This document shows, one piece after another, positions 45,281 through 58,148 of a stretch of 64,000 nt of DNA. Where the stretch lies: positions 25,916,001 through 25,980,000 of the forward strand of contig JBITNC010000002.1 in the NCBI GenBank assembly GCA_050084985.1, in the 5' to 3' direction. The notes under the pieces were generated by a model that worked only from the letters and a program-made list of their open reading frames with translations, had not been told where the DNA came from and did no database searches. Position numbers and translations under genes: made by a program. Each line of letters starts with the position of its first letter. Position 1 is the stretch's first letter. Source of the DNA: Nageia nagi. Lineage: Eukaryota > Pinophyta.

Positions 45281-45780
45281 TAAGAGAATTGAACTATAAC
45301 AAGAATAACTCTAAACTCTCAAGATCACATGAAAGCTCACAATACACATCTAACAACTCACAAAGCAATCTCAAAAAGATAACACAAGATGTAAGTGGTT
45401 CCTTCAACTAGGAGTACATCCACTAACTAGATCTTACTTCATTCACAAACATGAAACTCTTACAATCCTCCTAATCTCATCTCTTAAACTCTATCCTATA
45501 GTATAACTTTACTCCACAAATTGATATATGATAACAAAGAGGGAGCCTTCTATTTATAGGTTAAAATCCCTCTTTGGATCACCCTTTTACCCAATGTATA
45601 AAAGCATGACATGCACATCCTTTTACCCAAGGGGAATGCTCATGACATGGAATTTAGGACAAGTTACATTATGATATTCACATAAATACTTAAGGTATCA
45701 AATGATACCCTTAAGTAATAGTGAACTTACATAGAAGATTTAATACAAACCTTTACAATAATGCATTATACATTCCAACA
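45281..45780 (-). repeat. Element C 3' LTR
   Basis: 500 bp; first bases TAAGAGA (ancestral TGAGAGA mutated), ends TTCCAACA. TATA-like box at 45551-45558 on the minus strand. Confidence 0.95.
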
Positions 45781-45789
45781 CTCCCCCTT
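45781..45789 (-). other. Element C polypurine tract
   Basis: Minus strand AAGGGGGAG abutting the LTR. Confidence 0.9.
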
Positions 45790-46505
45790 AATGCAATATT
45801 AGGATAAAGTGAATAAAAGAGAAGAAAGTGAGAAAGTAAGAGAGTTCTCATTCGAATAGATACAACAAAAATAAGAACTTTTTATATATTTGTGAAGTAA
45901 AAAAGATCTAGTTTCAGACTCATTACTTTACCAAATACAATCATTAACCACAACTAGTTTCAATGTACATGAAGTAGTCATGCAACTAGAAGTTATGAAG
46001 AGTCTCCAAGAGCTTGCATACCCAAGGTAAGTAACCTACAATCTCAAAGGAACCTGCAAGTCATAAGTAGCTCAAATAACCAGATCAATTAGATGCAACA
46101 TATTCATATCAACAAGGATAGATGAATCACATAAATGCCATCATGAACTAATTAATTATGCACTATAAGTGATCATGAAGATGCCAAGCTAAAACTCATA
46201 GTCACCTACTATATATAAAATATCTGTTGATTATCATTACAAAATAGAGCATGCACATATGAATTTCTCATATATGGATAATTGAATAGTGCCAAAAGAC
46301 ACATAAGAGTTCCTAACACATGGATAACTAAATAGTGTTATATTGGCCAATCTTTTTGCTTTAAAAATTTATACAATAAGTTATTTATGTAGAGTAAACT
46401 TACCATGAAGGTGTATAACAAAATCAACACTATATAGCATAAAAATCCTCCTAGGGTTGAATTTGTCATCACAAACATGAATTCAACACAAGAATTCAAA
46501 CTTCA
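45790..46505 (-). other. Element C 3' untranslated segment
   Basis: Aligns with the equivalent segments of A, B and D; two copies of the 46-bp unit near 46260-46330; non-coding. Confidence 0.75.
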
Positions 46506-48060
46506 CACCCCCTTAAGGAAAATTTCACCAACCTGATAGCATCCTTAAGCTTATAGAATTGAGCTTCTAGGAGGGGTTTGGTGAATAAATCAGCAGATTT
46601 CAAGGTGGATGGGCAATACCCCAGGTGTATGATGCCATCAAGAACCTTATCCCTAATAAAATAGGTATGTATTTCCACATATTCTATTCTCTAATGGAAC
46701 ACTAGATTCTTAGCTAAAGAAATAGCTAATTGATTATCTAAAGAGATCAAATATGAGCCACCTTGCTCATACCTAATTTCTTTCAGAATATGCCTTAGCC
46801 AAATGGATTTTTAGACTATAATATACATGGCACAGTATTTATCTTCTATGGTTGAAAGAAAAATATTAAGTTACTTCTTGGAAGCACAAGAGATAACACC
46901 TGAACCAATGCTAAATAGATATGCAAAGGTTGATTTCCTATCATCTCTATCTTCTCCATAGTAATAATCTGAGAATCCAGAGAGAACAAACAAAGGCAAA
47001 TTAGAATAATTGAGAGTAAGAGTCCTTAATCTCTATAACATACCTCAAGATTTACTTAATAGCATTAAGGTGCTCAACATATAGTTTTTGCATGAATTGA
47101 GCCATCAAATTCATTTCAAAGGCAATATTAGGTTTGAAAATAGTTAAATACAAAATACTACCAATTAATTACCTATAAGCTATAGCATCAACTAACTAAG
47201 AGTTGGAGCTCAGAGAAATAGTGATTCTAAGAGAGACTATGATTATAGCATATCTACACTTCTCTATTCCAAACTTTTATAAGATGTCTGATATATACTT
47301 AGATTGATTGATGTAAGTACAATCCTTGTATTGATACACTTGCATTCCAAAATAATAAAGTAAGAGACCAAGATCAATCATTTCAAACGTTGCTTTAAGT
47401 TTGGATATGCACTTTTGAATGATTTCATCATTATTCTTAGTAATCAAAAGATCATCCACATAAAGGAGAATCAAGACCACATCATTTTCCTAAGTGAGCA
47501 CACATAAATTCGAGTCTAAAAAGCACTTGGAGAACTTTATGTCTACAAAATACCTTAAAATATTCCTATACTAGGCTCTAGATGCTTACTTAATTCCATA
47601 CAATAACTTCTTTAGCTTGCACACAAAGGATTCTTTACCTTCCACAATAAACCCTTCTGGTTGATTCATGAAGATTTCCAAATCTAAGTCACCATTGAAA
47701 AATGCACTCTTGACATCAAGTTGAAGAAGTTTCCATATTTGAGCTGTAAAAAGAGCAAGGATAATTCTCATAGTATGCATATTTGCTATGAGAGTAAAGG
47801 TTTTCTCATAATCTACATCTTATTTTTGAGTAAAACATTTAGCTACTAGCCTTGCCTTGTATTTTTTAATATCTCATATTGAATTGAACTTGACCTTGTA
47901 GATCCACTTATTTCTAATAAAATTATTTTCATTGAGATAAGGAACCAAGTTCTAAGTTTTATTTTTCATAAGCACCTCATACTCCACTTTCATGGCTTCC
48001 ATCCACCACTCGTGTTTTGAAGCTTCTTTGAAGGTTGAGGGCTCATACTTGTTAATATTG
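46506..48060 (-). pseudogene. Element C reverse transcriptase and RNase H, broken
   Basis: 47586-47780 (LLQLDVKSAFFNGDLDLEIF, a block with the first RT catalytic Asp, D-V-K-S-A-F), 47277-47480 (YVDD at 47451-47462, DLGLLLYYFGMQVYQY), then interrupted RNase H blocks and an open end at 46496-46678 (EIHTYFIRDKV, DLFTKPLLEAQF). Two RT catalytic motifs survive, but stops split the chain. The 46506-46514 tract (CACCCCCTT on plus) is the pol-end purine tract. Confidence 0.9.
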
Positions 48061-49422
48061 GAAAATAAGGATTTGTTCAAAGTAATACTCCTTCTTAGCC
48101 TTTGTGTTGGAGAATTTTGTTCCTAAGATGACTTGATTACATCAAAATCTAACCAACTAAGTCCAATTGAAGAATCCTCTAGATCATCAACATCCTCTTT
48201 ATAAGCAAATTTTTTAAGAATTTCATTGAATTTTATGTCCCTTGAAATGAACTCTACTTTATAGGATGGAGAGTAGATCTTGTAGCCTCTATGATAACTA
48301 TCATAACCCATAAATATGCTTTTTTTATATCTTTTATCTAACTTTTTCCTTTTCTCAAAAATAATGTAGGAGAATGCTTCATAACCAAACACTCTAAGGT
48401 GAGAAATGTTAGGTTTTCCTCCTGACCATGCCTCAAAAGGAGTTTTAATCTATATGGCTTTTGTGAAACACCTATTCAAGGTGTAAATAGCAGTGCTCAT
48501 AGCTTCACCCTATAAGAAACTAGGAATATTACCCAACATGCATCTAGCCATTTCCATAATTATTTTGTTTTTCCTTTCAGCAATACCATTCCACTAAGGA
48601 GTGTATGGAATTGTTAACTACCTCTTGATTCCATACTTAGCACAATAGTCATTAAACTCATTGCTATTATATTCTCTCCCATTATCTTATCTCAACATCT
48701 TGATCTTAAAGTTAGTTTGATTCTCAACAAAAGCATTAAAAACTTTAAAACTCTCAAAAATTTGATCCTTATGCTCAAGTAGATACCCAAAGGTCATTCT
48801 ACTAAAGTCATCAATGAAGGTCAAGATGTAAGATGCTTCTCCAAGCAACTTAATCTAAAATGGATCTATTAAATCTAAATGCATAAGTTGAAGAGGTTGA
48901 TATGCTCTTGTTGCCTTATCTTTTTCAAACTTTTATCTATGCATCTTGCCAAGAATGCACTTCTCATATATACCAATTGAAGGAGAAATTAAAGATAAAC
49001 CTTCCATAAGTTCTTGGTCTTTCATGACTTGAATACTCCTATGGCTAAGGTGCCCTAAACATTGGTGCCAAAGATTGCCTCTAGAACACACACTTTTAGC
49101 AAAACACATCTTTGTTGAGATTTTATCCTTAATGTAAAAATCATCTTTCACTGATCCTTTAACCAACATGGCAAATCTTTTTTTGATGCACCAAGATTGA
49201 GAATCAAACTCAAAAGAGTACCCTTTTCTAGCAACTTTGATCATAGAGAGAAAGTTCATCCTAAGCTTAGGAACATAGAGCACATTGTCAAGAACCTTCT
49301 CATGAATCAACACACTCCCAATTCCTTGGACTTCAAGGGTAAGGTTATCACCTATCATAATTGCATCTTTTCTATACTTGTGAAAGTTCTCACACTTTTT
49401 CTTTTCAAATCATAGGTGATTA
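48061..49422 (-). pseudogene. Element C protease (distal part) and integrase, broken
   Basis: 48933-49358 gives the C-terminal protease chain (LTLEVQGIGSVLIHEKVL, VPKLRMNFLSMI) and the integrase zinc finger (LWHQCLGHLSHRSI, with CEKC changed to YEKC). Downstream the three integrase acids are all readable, HLDL, DNG and AERKN, the best set of the four, although a stop precedes DNG. 48123-48392 is the C-terminal core and linker. The first protease codons lie on the far side of D, at 58149-58175. Confidence 0.9.
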
Positions 49423-49927
49423 TTAAGGAACTAACACTAATAACATAATTCTTAATCTACCAAAATCACATGAAAACTCTTAATTCACATCTAATAAACT
49501 CATAAATAAGACAATCTCACAAAGTAACTTAAGATGTAAAGTGGTTCCTCCAACTAGGAGTACATCCACTAATAGATCTTTACTTCAATCACAAAAACAA
49601 CTCTCTTACAATCCTCTTAATCTCAAATCCTACACTTCTATCCTATAGTATAACTTTACTCCACACATTGGTGTGTGATCATAAAGAAGAAGCCTTCTAT
49701 TTATAAGCCAAAATCCCTCTTTAGATCACCCTTTTATATAATGTACAAAAACATGACATGCACATCCTTTTACAAAAGGGGCATGCTCATGACATGGAGT
49801 GTAAGAAAAGTTATATTATCATATTCACTTAAATGCTTAAGGTATCAAATGACACCCTTAAATATTAGTAAATTTAAATAGAATATTTAATACAAACCTT
49901 TACAATAATGCATTATACATTCCAACA
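49423..49927 (-). repeat. Element D 3' LTR
   Basis: 505 bp, starting TTAAGGAACTAAC (ancestral TG mutated) and ending TCCAACA. TATA-like box at 49699-49706 on the minus strand. The next bases, 49928-49934, are seven Ts where B and C have CTCCCCCTT. Confidence 0.95.
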
Positions 49928-49934
49928 TTTTTTT

Positions 49935-50743
49935 AATGCAATATTAGGATAAAAGGAGTAAGAGAGAAGAAGAAGAGAAAGTAAGAGAGTTCTCTTCCAA
50001 ACATATACAATAGAGATGAGAATTTTTTACATATTTATGAAGTAATAAAGATCTAGTTTGATACTTACTACTTTGCCAAATACAATCATTAATCATAAAC
50101 AATTTCAATGTACATAAAGTAGTCATCCAATTAGAAGTCATGAAGAGTCTCCAAGAGCCTGCATACCTGAGGTAAGTAACCTACAATCTCAAAGGAACTT
50201 GTAAGTCATAAGCAACTCAAATAACAAGATTAGTTAGATGCATCATATTCATATCAACAAGGATAGATGAATCACATAAATGCCATCATGAACTGATCAA
50301 TAGTGCACTATGAGTCATCATAAAGATGCCATGCCATGAACTTATAGTCACTTGCTATATATAAAACATGTGTTGATTATCATTACAAAATAGAGCAAGC
50401 ACATATGAGTTCCTCACATATGGATAATTGAATAATGCTAAAAGACACATAAGAGTTTCTCACACGTGGATAACTAAATGATGCTAGAATGACTAAAAAT
50501 AGAGCATTCATATATGAGTTACTCACATATGGATAACTAAATAGTGCCAAAAGACACATAAGAGTTCCTCTCACATGGATAACTAAATAGTGCTAGATTG
50601 ACTAATTTGTATAATAAGTTCCTCATGTAGAGAGAACTTATCATGAAGGTGTATAACAAAATCAACACTATAGAGCACAAAAATCATCCTAGGGGTGAAA
50701 TTGTCATCATAAATATGAATTCAACACATGAAATCAAACTTTA
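49935..50743 (-). other. Element D 3' untranslated segment with expanded tandem repeat
   Basis: GAGTTCCTCA-type units at 50407, 50453, 50516 and 50562: a 109-bp block holding two 46-bp units has been duplicated. The other three copies have two units each. Confidence 0.8.
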
Positions 50744-52244
50744 CTCCCCCTTGAGGGAAACTTCACCAACCTAATAGCATCCCTAAGCTTACAGAATTGA
50801 ACTTTTGGAAGGGTCTTGGTGAATAAATCAATGGAGTTCAAGGTGGATGGAAAATACTCTAAGTGTATGATGCCATCAAGAACCTTCTCTCTAATAAAAT
50901 GGGCATAGATTTCCAAATATTTTGTTCTTTGATGGAACACTAGATTCTTAGCCAAATAAATAGTTGATTGATTGTCTTAAGAGATAAAATATGATCCAAC
51001 TTGCTCATACCTAATTTCTTTTATAATATGCCTTAGCCAAATGGCATCTTGGGTTGCAAAAGATATGGCATAATATTTGGCTTCTATGGTGGAACGAGAA
51101 ATAGTAGGTTGCTTATTAGAAGCCCAAGAGATAGCATCTAAACCAATGCTAAACACATACATAGAGGTTGACTTCCTATCATCTCTATCTCTCCCATAGT
51201 TAGAATCTGAGAATCCAAAGAGAATAAAAGAGGGAAACTTGGAATACTTGAGAGTAAGATCCTTAGTCCTTGTAACATACCTCAAGATTTTCTTAACAGC
51301 ATTAAGGTGCTCAACATAAGGTTTCTACATGAATCATGCTATCAGATTCACTGCAAAGGCAATATATATCCTAAATATAGTCAAATACAAAAGAATACCA
51401 AATAATTACCTATAACCTATAGCATCAGCTAACTAAGAGTTGGAGCTTAGAAAAATAGTGATTCTAAGAGGGATTAGGATTGCAGCATATCTACACTCCA
51501 TTCCAAACTTCTGCAAGATGTCTGATATATACTTAGATTGACTAAGACAAGTACAATCCTTGTATTGATACACTTGCATTCCAAGATAGTAGTGTAAGAG
51601 ACCAAGATCAATCATTTCAAATGTTACTTTAAATTTGGATATGCACTCTTGAATGATTTCATCATTATTTCCAGTAATTAGAAGATCATCCACATAAAGG
51701 GGAATCAATACCATGTCTTTTCCTTGATCGAACACATATAGATTGAATTTAGAAAAACACTTAGAAAAATTAATGTCTATAAAGTACCCTAAAATCTTTC
51801 TATACCAGGCTCGAGGTGCTTGCTTAAGTCCATACAATGACTTCTTTAGCTTACACATGAAGGACTCTTTTCCTTCCATAATAAAATCTTTTGGTTGATT
51901 TATAAAAATATCCACATCTAAGTCACCATTGAAAAATGCACTCTTGATGTCAAGTTAAAAAATTTCCAACCTTAAACTACAAAAAGAGTAAGGATAACTC
52001 TCACAGTAGGCATCTTTGCTATGAGAGCAAAGGTTTCCTTATAATCTACTTTGTATTTCTTAGCAAAACCTTTAGCTACTAACCTTGCCTTATATTTCTC
52101 AATATATTCAATTGAATTGAACTTGATCTTGTAGATCTATTTATTACCAATCATATTCTTTTCATTAGGATAAGCAACCAAGTCCTAAGTTTTATTTTTC
52201 ATAAATGCCTCCTACTCTGCTTTCATGGCTTCCATCCAACACTT
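50744..52244 (-). pseudogene. Element D reverse transcriptase and RNase H, best preserved of the family
   Basis: 51433-51915 is an open 160-codon piece with GKESFMCKLKKSLYGLKQAP, YVDD at 51685-51696, DLGLLHYYLGMQVYQY and SDILQKFGM. 50977-51285 is an open RNase H piece: GFSDSNYGRDRDDRKSTS with the first catalytic Asp, WASNKQPTISRSTIEAKYY with the Glu, and DAIWLRHIIKEIRYEQ. 50734-50955 is the end (VFHQRTKYLEIYAHFIREKV, DLFTKTL). The N-terminal RT block (52245-51950) has several stops. Confidence 0.9.
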
Positions 52245-53689
52245 GTGCTTTGAAACTTCTTTAAAGGTTGAGAGCTCATGCTTGTTGTTAATCTTGGAAA
52301 ATAAAGATTTATTCAAGGTCATGCTCCTTGTTACCCTTTGTGTTAGAGAATTTTATTCCTAAGGTGACTTTTCTACATCAATATCCAACTAGTTAGAATC
52401 AACTGAAGAGTCCTTTGGATCATCAACATTCTCATTAGAAGTAGATTCTTCAAAAATTTCATTAAACATTACAACCCTTGAAATGAACACTACTTTATAG
52501 GTTGGAGAGTAGAGCTTATAGCCTCTATGTTGACTATCATAACCCATAAAGATACATTTTTTAGCTCGTTTATCCAACTTCTTCCTTTTCTCAAAAATAA
52601 TGTAGAGAATGCTTCATAATCAAACACCCTAAGGTGAAAAATGTTAGGTTTTCTTCTTGACCATGCTTCAAAAGGAGTTTTACCTTGAATAGATTTTATG
52701 GAATACCTATTCAAGTTGTAAATAGCAGTGCTTATAGCTTCACCCCATAAGAATTTAAGAAGATTACCCAACATGCATCTATCCATCTCCATAATTATTC
52801 TATTTTTCTTTTCAGCAACATCATTCTACTGAGGAGTGTATGGAATTGTAAAATGCCTCTTGAGTCCACACTTAACACAATAGTCATTGAACTCATTGTT
52901 TGTATATTCTCCCCTATTATCTTATCCAACATCTTGATTTTAATATTAGTTTTATTCTCAACAAAGGCTTTAAAAATCTTAAAACTCTCAAAGGTTTGAT
53001 CTTTGTACTCAAGTAGATACCCAAAGGTCATTCTACTAAAGTCATCAATGAAGGTTAAGATGTAAGGTGCTCCTCCAAGTGACTTAGTCTGAAATGGACC
53101 CATCAAATCTAAATGCACAAGTTGAAGAGGTTGAGATGCTCTTGTTGCCTTATCTTTTTCAAACTTTTATCTATGCATCTTGCCAATAATGCACTTCTCG
53201 CATATACCAATTGAAAGCAAACCTTCCACAAGTTCTTGGTCTTTCATGACTTGAATACTCTTATGGCTAAGGTGCCCTAAATTTTGGTGCTAAAGATTAC
53301 CTCTAGAACACACACTTGTATCAAGACACATCTTTGTTGGAACTTGATCCACGATGTAGATATCATCTTTCACTGATCCTTTAACTAGCATGGCAAGTCC
53401 TTTCTTGATGCACCAAGATTTAGAATCAAACTCAAAAAAGTACCCTTTTTCTAGCAACTTGGATCATGAAAAGAAGGTTCATCCTAAGCTTAAGAACATA
53501 AAGAATATTTTTAAAAACTTTTTTCATGAATCAACACACTCCTAATTCCTTGGACTTCAAGGGTAGAGTTATCACCTATCACAACCGCATCCTTTTTATA
53601 CTTGTGAAAGTTTTCAAACTTTTCTTTTTCAAAGCATAGGTGATTAGTGCAACCAAAGTCAACAATCCATTAAGATGAAAAAAAGTGAG
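52245..53689 (-). pseudogene. Element D protease and integrase, broken
   Basis: Protease site at about 53650-53670 reads WIVDFGCTNH: D-S-G changed to D-F-G (Asp codon 53658-53660). 52795-53118 holds HLDLMGPFQTKSLGG and the integrase core, shifting frame before the second Asp. 52490-52792 and 52389-52577 give the later core and linker (GYDSQHRGYKLYSP). Confidence 0.85.
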
Positions 53690-54469
53690 ACATGGAGTAG
53701 AGCATCGTAGTAAAACTAGCATGAATATTCTTCTTTCCTTTGTAGTTCTTTATATTTCCATTGCCTTTATTCTCAAACCTTTTGGAGGAAGAAGGATAAG
53801 ATTTCCTTTGATGGTTGAACTTCTTCTTGAAAAGAGTTTTGGTTGCTCCAAGAGCAACATTATTATCCTTAGGAGAAGAAATCACCACCTTATTGTTAAG
53901 GGTTTCCTCGTGGTTCAATAGGTTCCTTAAAAGGTTTTAAGGGAGAAGACTTATTCTTCATTATCAATCCTTGTTTCCATAATCGTTATAAAGCTTCCAA
54001 ACTTTTAAGAAAGGCTTTAAAGAATGATGAAGACCATGAATCCATCATTGATCCAATTGCATCCATAAGTAATAATTTGGGTTTTTAGGTTAATAATTTT
54101 ATTTAAATAGATAGCCACATTTTCATCTTCTCCTTGATGAGATTGAAGCAACTTTTGGAGAATGGTAAAACTTCTTTAAAAGTTTGAATTGAGATAGATT
54201 TGCTTAAGCTTATCCCAAGCTTTCTTTATCAAGGTTGAAGAGAAAATCATCAGAAGTACATCATATAAAACTACATGGTAAATCATGAAGGTTACCAGCT
54301 AGTTCTTCATATTGTAAGCCTCTAGTGCCTTCTCATCTGTAGGAGGTACAAGGTTCTCATTCAATATTTTCCAAAGCTTCTTTGCCTATAATTCAACTCT
54401 TATTTGAGATTTTTAAAGTCCATAATTGAAACCATCAAGAGTGTGTTTGGGTAAAAAGGATTCTTCCAT
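53690..54469 (-). pseudogene. Element D gag with nucleocapsid deletion
   Basis: ATG at 54469 opens MEESFLPKH. The capsid part is interrupted. 53670-53918 runs KDNNVALGATKTLFKKKFNH, SSSKRFENKGNGN and then directly NIKNYKGKKN, skipping the Asn-rich linker and the whole zinc knuckle found in A-C (about 270 bp less than C). A gag without the knuckle could not bind RNA in the usual way. Confidence 0.85.
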
Positions 54470-57400
54470 TTGTTACATAAAAAATATGAATGTTTTCAAT
54501 AAACAACATTAAATGTTAAGTTTCAACCAAGTACATAATACATGTCACATTTAACATTAAAGACATGCTTGATTTGATTCACAAGTGTAAATATTTTACA
54601 ATTCAAATAATAACCCATGTACCTAAATACATTTATTATCTCAAGAATTATAGATGTAAAGTGACATTATTGAAGATTATTTTCTTATCTAAAATTAGGC
54701 TTTCACCTAGATGCCCACACAAGAGGAGCCCAAGTACTACCAATCCTTAACCAATTACCCTTGGATAGCAATATACTCTGACAAAGAGAAGTACTAACTA
54801 TTTTCTAAGGTTCTGACATTTATTAGATCAACTAAATTATTAATCTTGATTAGGTTTCAAGTTTTCCTCCTAAGTTATTATGATAATCCCTGAATGGATG
54901 TGCAGATATGTGGTATCACTACACACATAACTATCCACATATTGGAGTTAAATCCAAACCAATAGAGGAATTAGGGGCAATTAATAAGTATGGACTTTTC
55001 ACTACTTGGATTATTGGACTTAAAGGCTCTAGTTTGCCTGTTCTCACCTCATGGCTCCCCAAACAAGCCATGTTGTGAAATGTATGTGCAGATGTGTTCA
55101 TTTTAGGGGGTTGCTCATATCAATGTTTTCATTTTTATTTGTATAAGAAAATAAATCAAAGTACAAAATATGAAAGAAAAGAGCATAAGTAAAACATCAT
55201 CCATGCAAATTTTTGAAACCTAAGTGTCCAATGGGTTTTGTTTACAAACCCCTAAAGGACATCTTTACATCATTACTTATATTCCATACTTTGCATAAGG
55301 ATAAATACTCAACATGCATTCTTAAGTCATAAGCATGCATCTTAAAAAATTTAAGTCCTTGAGCATGCATTAAAAATTTAAGTTTTAAGTATTAAGCAAA
55401 AAAAAAATGCATCATTCACATAGCTTTAAAAAAATTTAAGTAAGGATGCTTCATTCCAATAAATTAAGTACTAAGCATGCTTTGACCTTAAAAATTACTA
55501 AGCATAAGTATGCATTTTAAAGTAAAAAAATTAGTATGCAAACTAGATAAAAATTTAAGTAGGAAATTTATACAAATTCCCCTCTTTTTACTTGAAGGTT
55601 TATCCCTAAAATGTGTATGCTAAAAAAATTAGTACACATAGAGAAATAAAATCCTCCTTCTTCAACTAATTTTTTTTTTTAAATAGCATACTTAGATTTA
55701 CCTTAGCAAATTTTTGACTAAAAAAGTTTTGTCTAAAAATATACTCTAAAATATCCACCATGAGCTATATTTTCTAAAAATAGGAGAGCTTTTTAGGAGT
55801 AATGATGATAATTTACTCTCATTAATGTATTTTTGGTCATCTATACACTATAAAGCAAGTATACAATTGCAAAGGGAATTAATGGTACTAGTTGCATTAA
55901 AAAAGGTGACTTGCAAATTTTTTCCAAAAGAATTTAATGCCTTTAGTACAAGCTCCACACTCTACCTATATGACAAATTTAATGCTTCTTTTGAAGTATA
56001 CTCCACACATCACTCTCAAGAAAAAATTAATATCTCAAAAAATGCAACCACTAAGATATTAAAAGGCTCTCTTTTTAAAGAGAAAAAAAAGGCAAGGTAG
56101 CAAAAAAAATGGCAGAGTGGTGGTATTCACTATGGAGTGGCGGTGTAGACCAAAGAGAGGTGATAGAGAAGTGAGGGCCATAAGGCTGAGAGAGGGGGTC
56201 ATGAGAAATAGAAGCCAGCAAACCCTTATCATGGGTGGAGGAGGCAATCGTAGAAGGACTCAACCTTGAATTCATGCAAGGTAGAAGTCGTTTCAACTTT
56301 CTCGAGGTTGGAAGCCTACTTCTCATAATGATATAGGGTGCCCTTTGATTACTTACCTCAAAGAATAGAATATTCCAATAAAAAGAATGGTGGGGTTAGT
56401 CCACTTAGTTTGATCCTCCACTAGCAGATTATTTCTCAAGATTAAATAATAAGAGAGATGGTTAATCAGTTTGAAACATTGCAAAGAAAATAGTCAAGAT
56501 GCCTAATGGTGAACTCCACCTTCTATGTGGATCTATGGTGTAATGGAAGCCTATCTGACTATTTGGGGTTGTAATCATCATTACCACTACCAATTGAGGA
56601 GGAAGTAGAGCTTATAGGGTCACAGAGCAAGAGGGGGATGATAGAGCAAAAGGGGGTAATGAGCATTTTTTTATCAAATAGTATAAAGACTCAAAGGAGA
56701 AAGGAGGTTTGCACAAGGAGTTCAATGGAGAGGAGGAGAAGCAACCAATGGGAGCCATGTTTGGATCTAGTGGAGCAACTGGTTAGCTGGCTACAATAAT
56801 AAATTTGCACCTCATTAAGATATCAAACATCGATTATCCAATGGGACCTACAACCATCATCTCCCTATCTTTCTTATACAAGTAGCAAAGTGAGTAGGCA
56901 AAGGTTGTAGAGTCAGCTGGAGAGAGCAAAGCTCCCATGATGGCACAAGCTGGTTAAGGTTTTAAAAATGGTAACTGAAAAACAAAATGGTGATGGCACG
57001 GCTTAGGGATAGGGAGGAGAGCCACCAGACTTAGTGTTACAACTCCCCTTTATTTATTTTTTAAAGAAAGCTACCTCAAAATATATATATATATATTTTT
57101 TACAAGAGGACTATGTATATATATATTTTAAATATTTACAATTTCCAAAATGATCTGACATTTTTTACTATCATTAACTATATGATATATTCCAAAAAGA
57201 AGTTTTCCTTTTTCAAAAAAAAAATATGCATTTTTTTTACAAAGATAGTATAAAAATAAAAAGGAGATATTGTAAAATACAATATCTTTTCCTAATATAT
57301 TATTTCTCAAAAGAGGTACCATTTGAAATAAAAGAATGCAATTTTTGTATACTAACCCTTCTTAAAAAATCATAGCAATTAAAATAATGGAAATAACATA

Positions 57401-57622
57401 AAGGGTTAGTAAAAAAATTGTAAATTTGTTAGTCATATTTTCACCCAAAAAAAGGACTAACTCATAGCAAATAGTATGTTAGTAGCGTAAAGTAATAATC
57501 CATAAAATAACCAAGGAGAAGAAAATTTATACCTTCTCTTAGTTTTACCTCACCAATGGAGTGTAAGATTTGGAATGAAAAAGAGCTTCCACACTAAGGA
57601 TGAGAAGAGGAGCTTTCAATTT
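54470..57622 (-). other. Element D leader
   Basis: Non-coding. Conserved block 54665-55110; A+T-rich middle; purine-rich variable block about 56090-57040 (plus strand). Open frames near 55825-56330 lie in parts that are not shared between copies. Confidence 0.75.
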
Positions 57623-57634
57623 GCTTTGATACCA
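57623..57634 (-). other. Element D primer-binding site
   Basis: Minus strand TGGTATCAAAGC, one mismatch to the initiator tRNA-Met site, three bases from the LTR. Confidence 0.9.
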
Positions 57635-57637
57635 ATT

Positions 57638-58143
57638 TGAAAGAACTAACACTAACAAGATAATTCTTAATCTACTAAGATCACATGAAAGCTCTCAATT
57701 CACATCTAACAAACTCACAAATAAGACAATCTCATAAAGTAACTCAAGATGTAAAGTGGTTCCTCCAACTAGCAGTACATCCACTAACTAGATCTTTACT
57801 TCAATTACAAATACAACTCTCTTACAATCCTCCTAATCTCAACTCCTACACTTCTATCCTATAGCATAAATTTACTCCACAAATTGGTGTGTGATCATAA
57901 AGAGGGAGCCTTCTATTTATATTCCAAAATCTCTCTTTGAATCACCTTTTTATTCAATGTACAAAAGCATGACATGCACATCCTTTTACCCAAGGGGCAT
58001 GCTCATGACATGGAGTGTAAGATAAGTTACATTATCATATTCACTTAAATACATAAAGTATCAAATGATACCCTTAAGTATTACTAAACTTACATAGAAG
58101 ATTTAATACAAACCTTTACAATAATGCATTATAAATTCCAATA
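57638..58143 (-). repeat. Element D 5' LTR
   Basis: 506 bp, TGAAAGAAC to CCAATA, followed by GATTA. Minus-strand TATA box at 57914-57921. Confidence 0.95.
57914..57921 (-). promoter_or_regulatory. TATA box of element D 5' LTR
   Basis: Minus strand TATAAATAGAAGG; the upstream GGCC of the other copies is changed. Confidence 0.65.
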
Positions 58144-58148
58144 GATTA

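Larger units (their letters stand above)
49423..58143 (-). mobile_element. Ty1/copia element D, nested in C
   Basis: LTRs 49423-49927 and 57638-58143; target duplication GATTA (49418-49422, 58144-58148), which lies in the Cys-Thr-Asn-His codons just after C's protease active site. Primer site present; polypurine tract changed to a run of T. About 47 mismatches in 505 LTR columns by hand. Gag carries a deletion of the nucleocapsid part. Confidence 0.95.
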
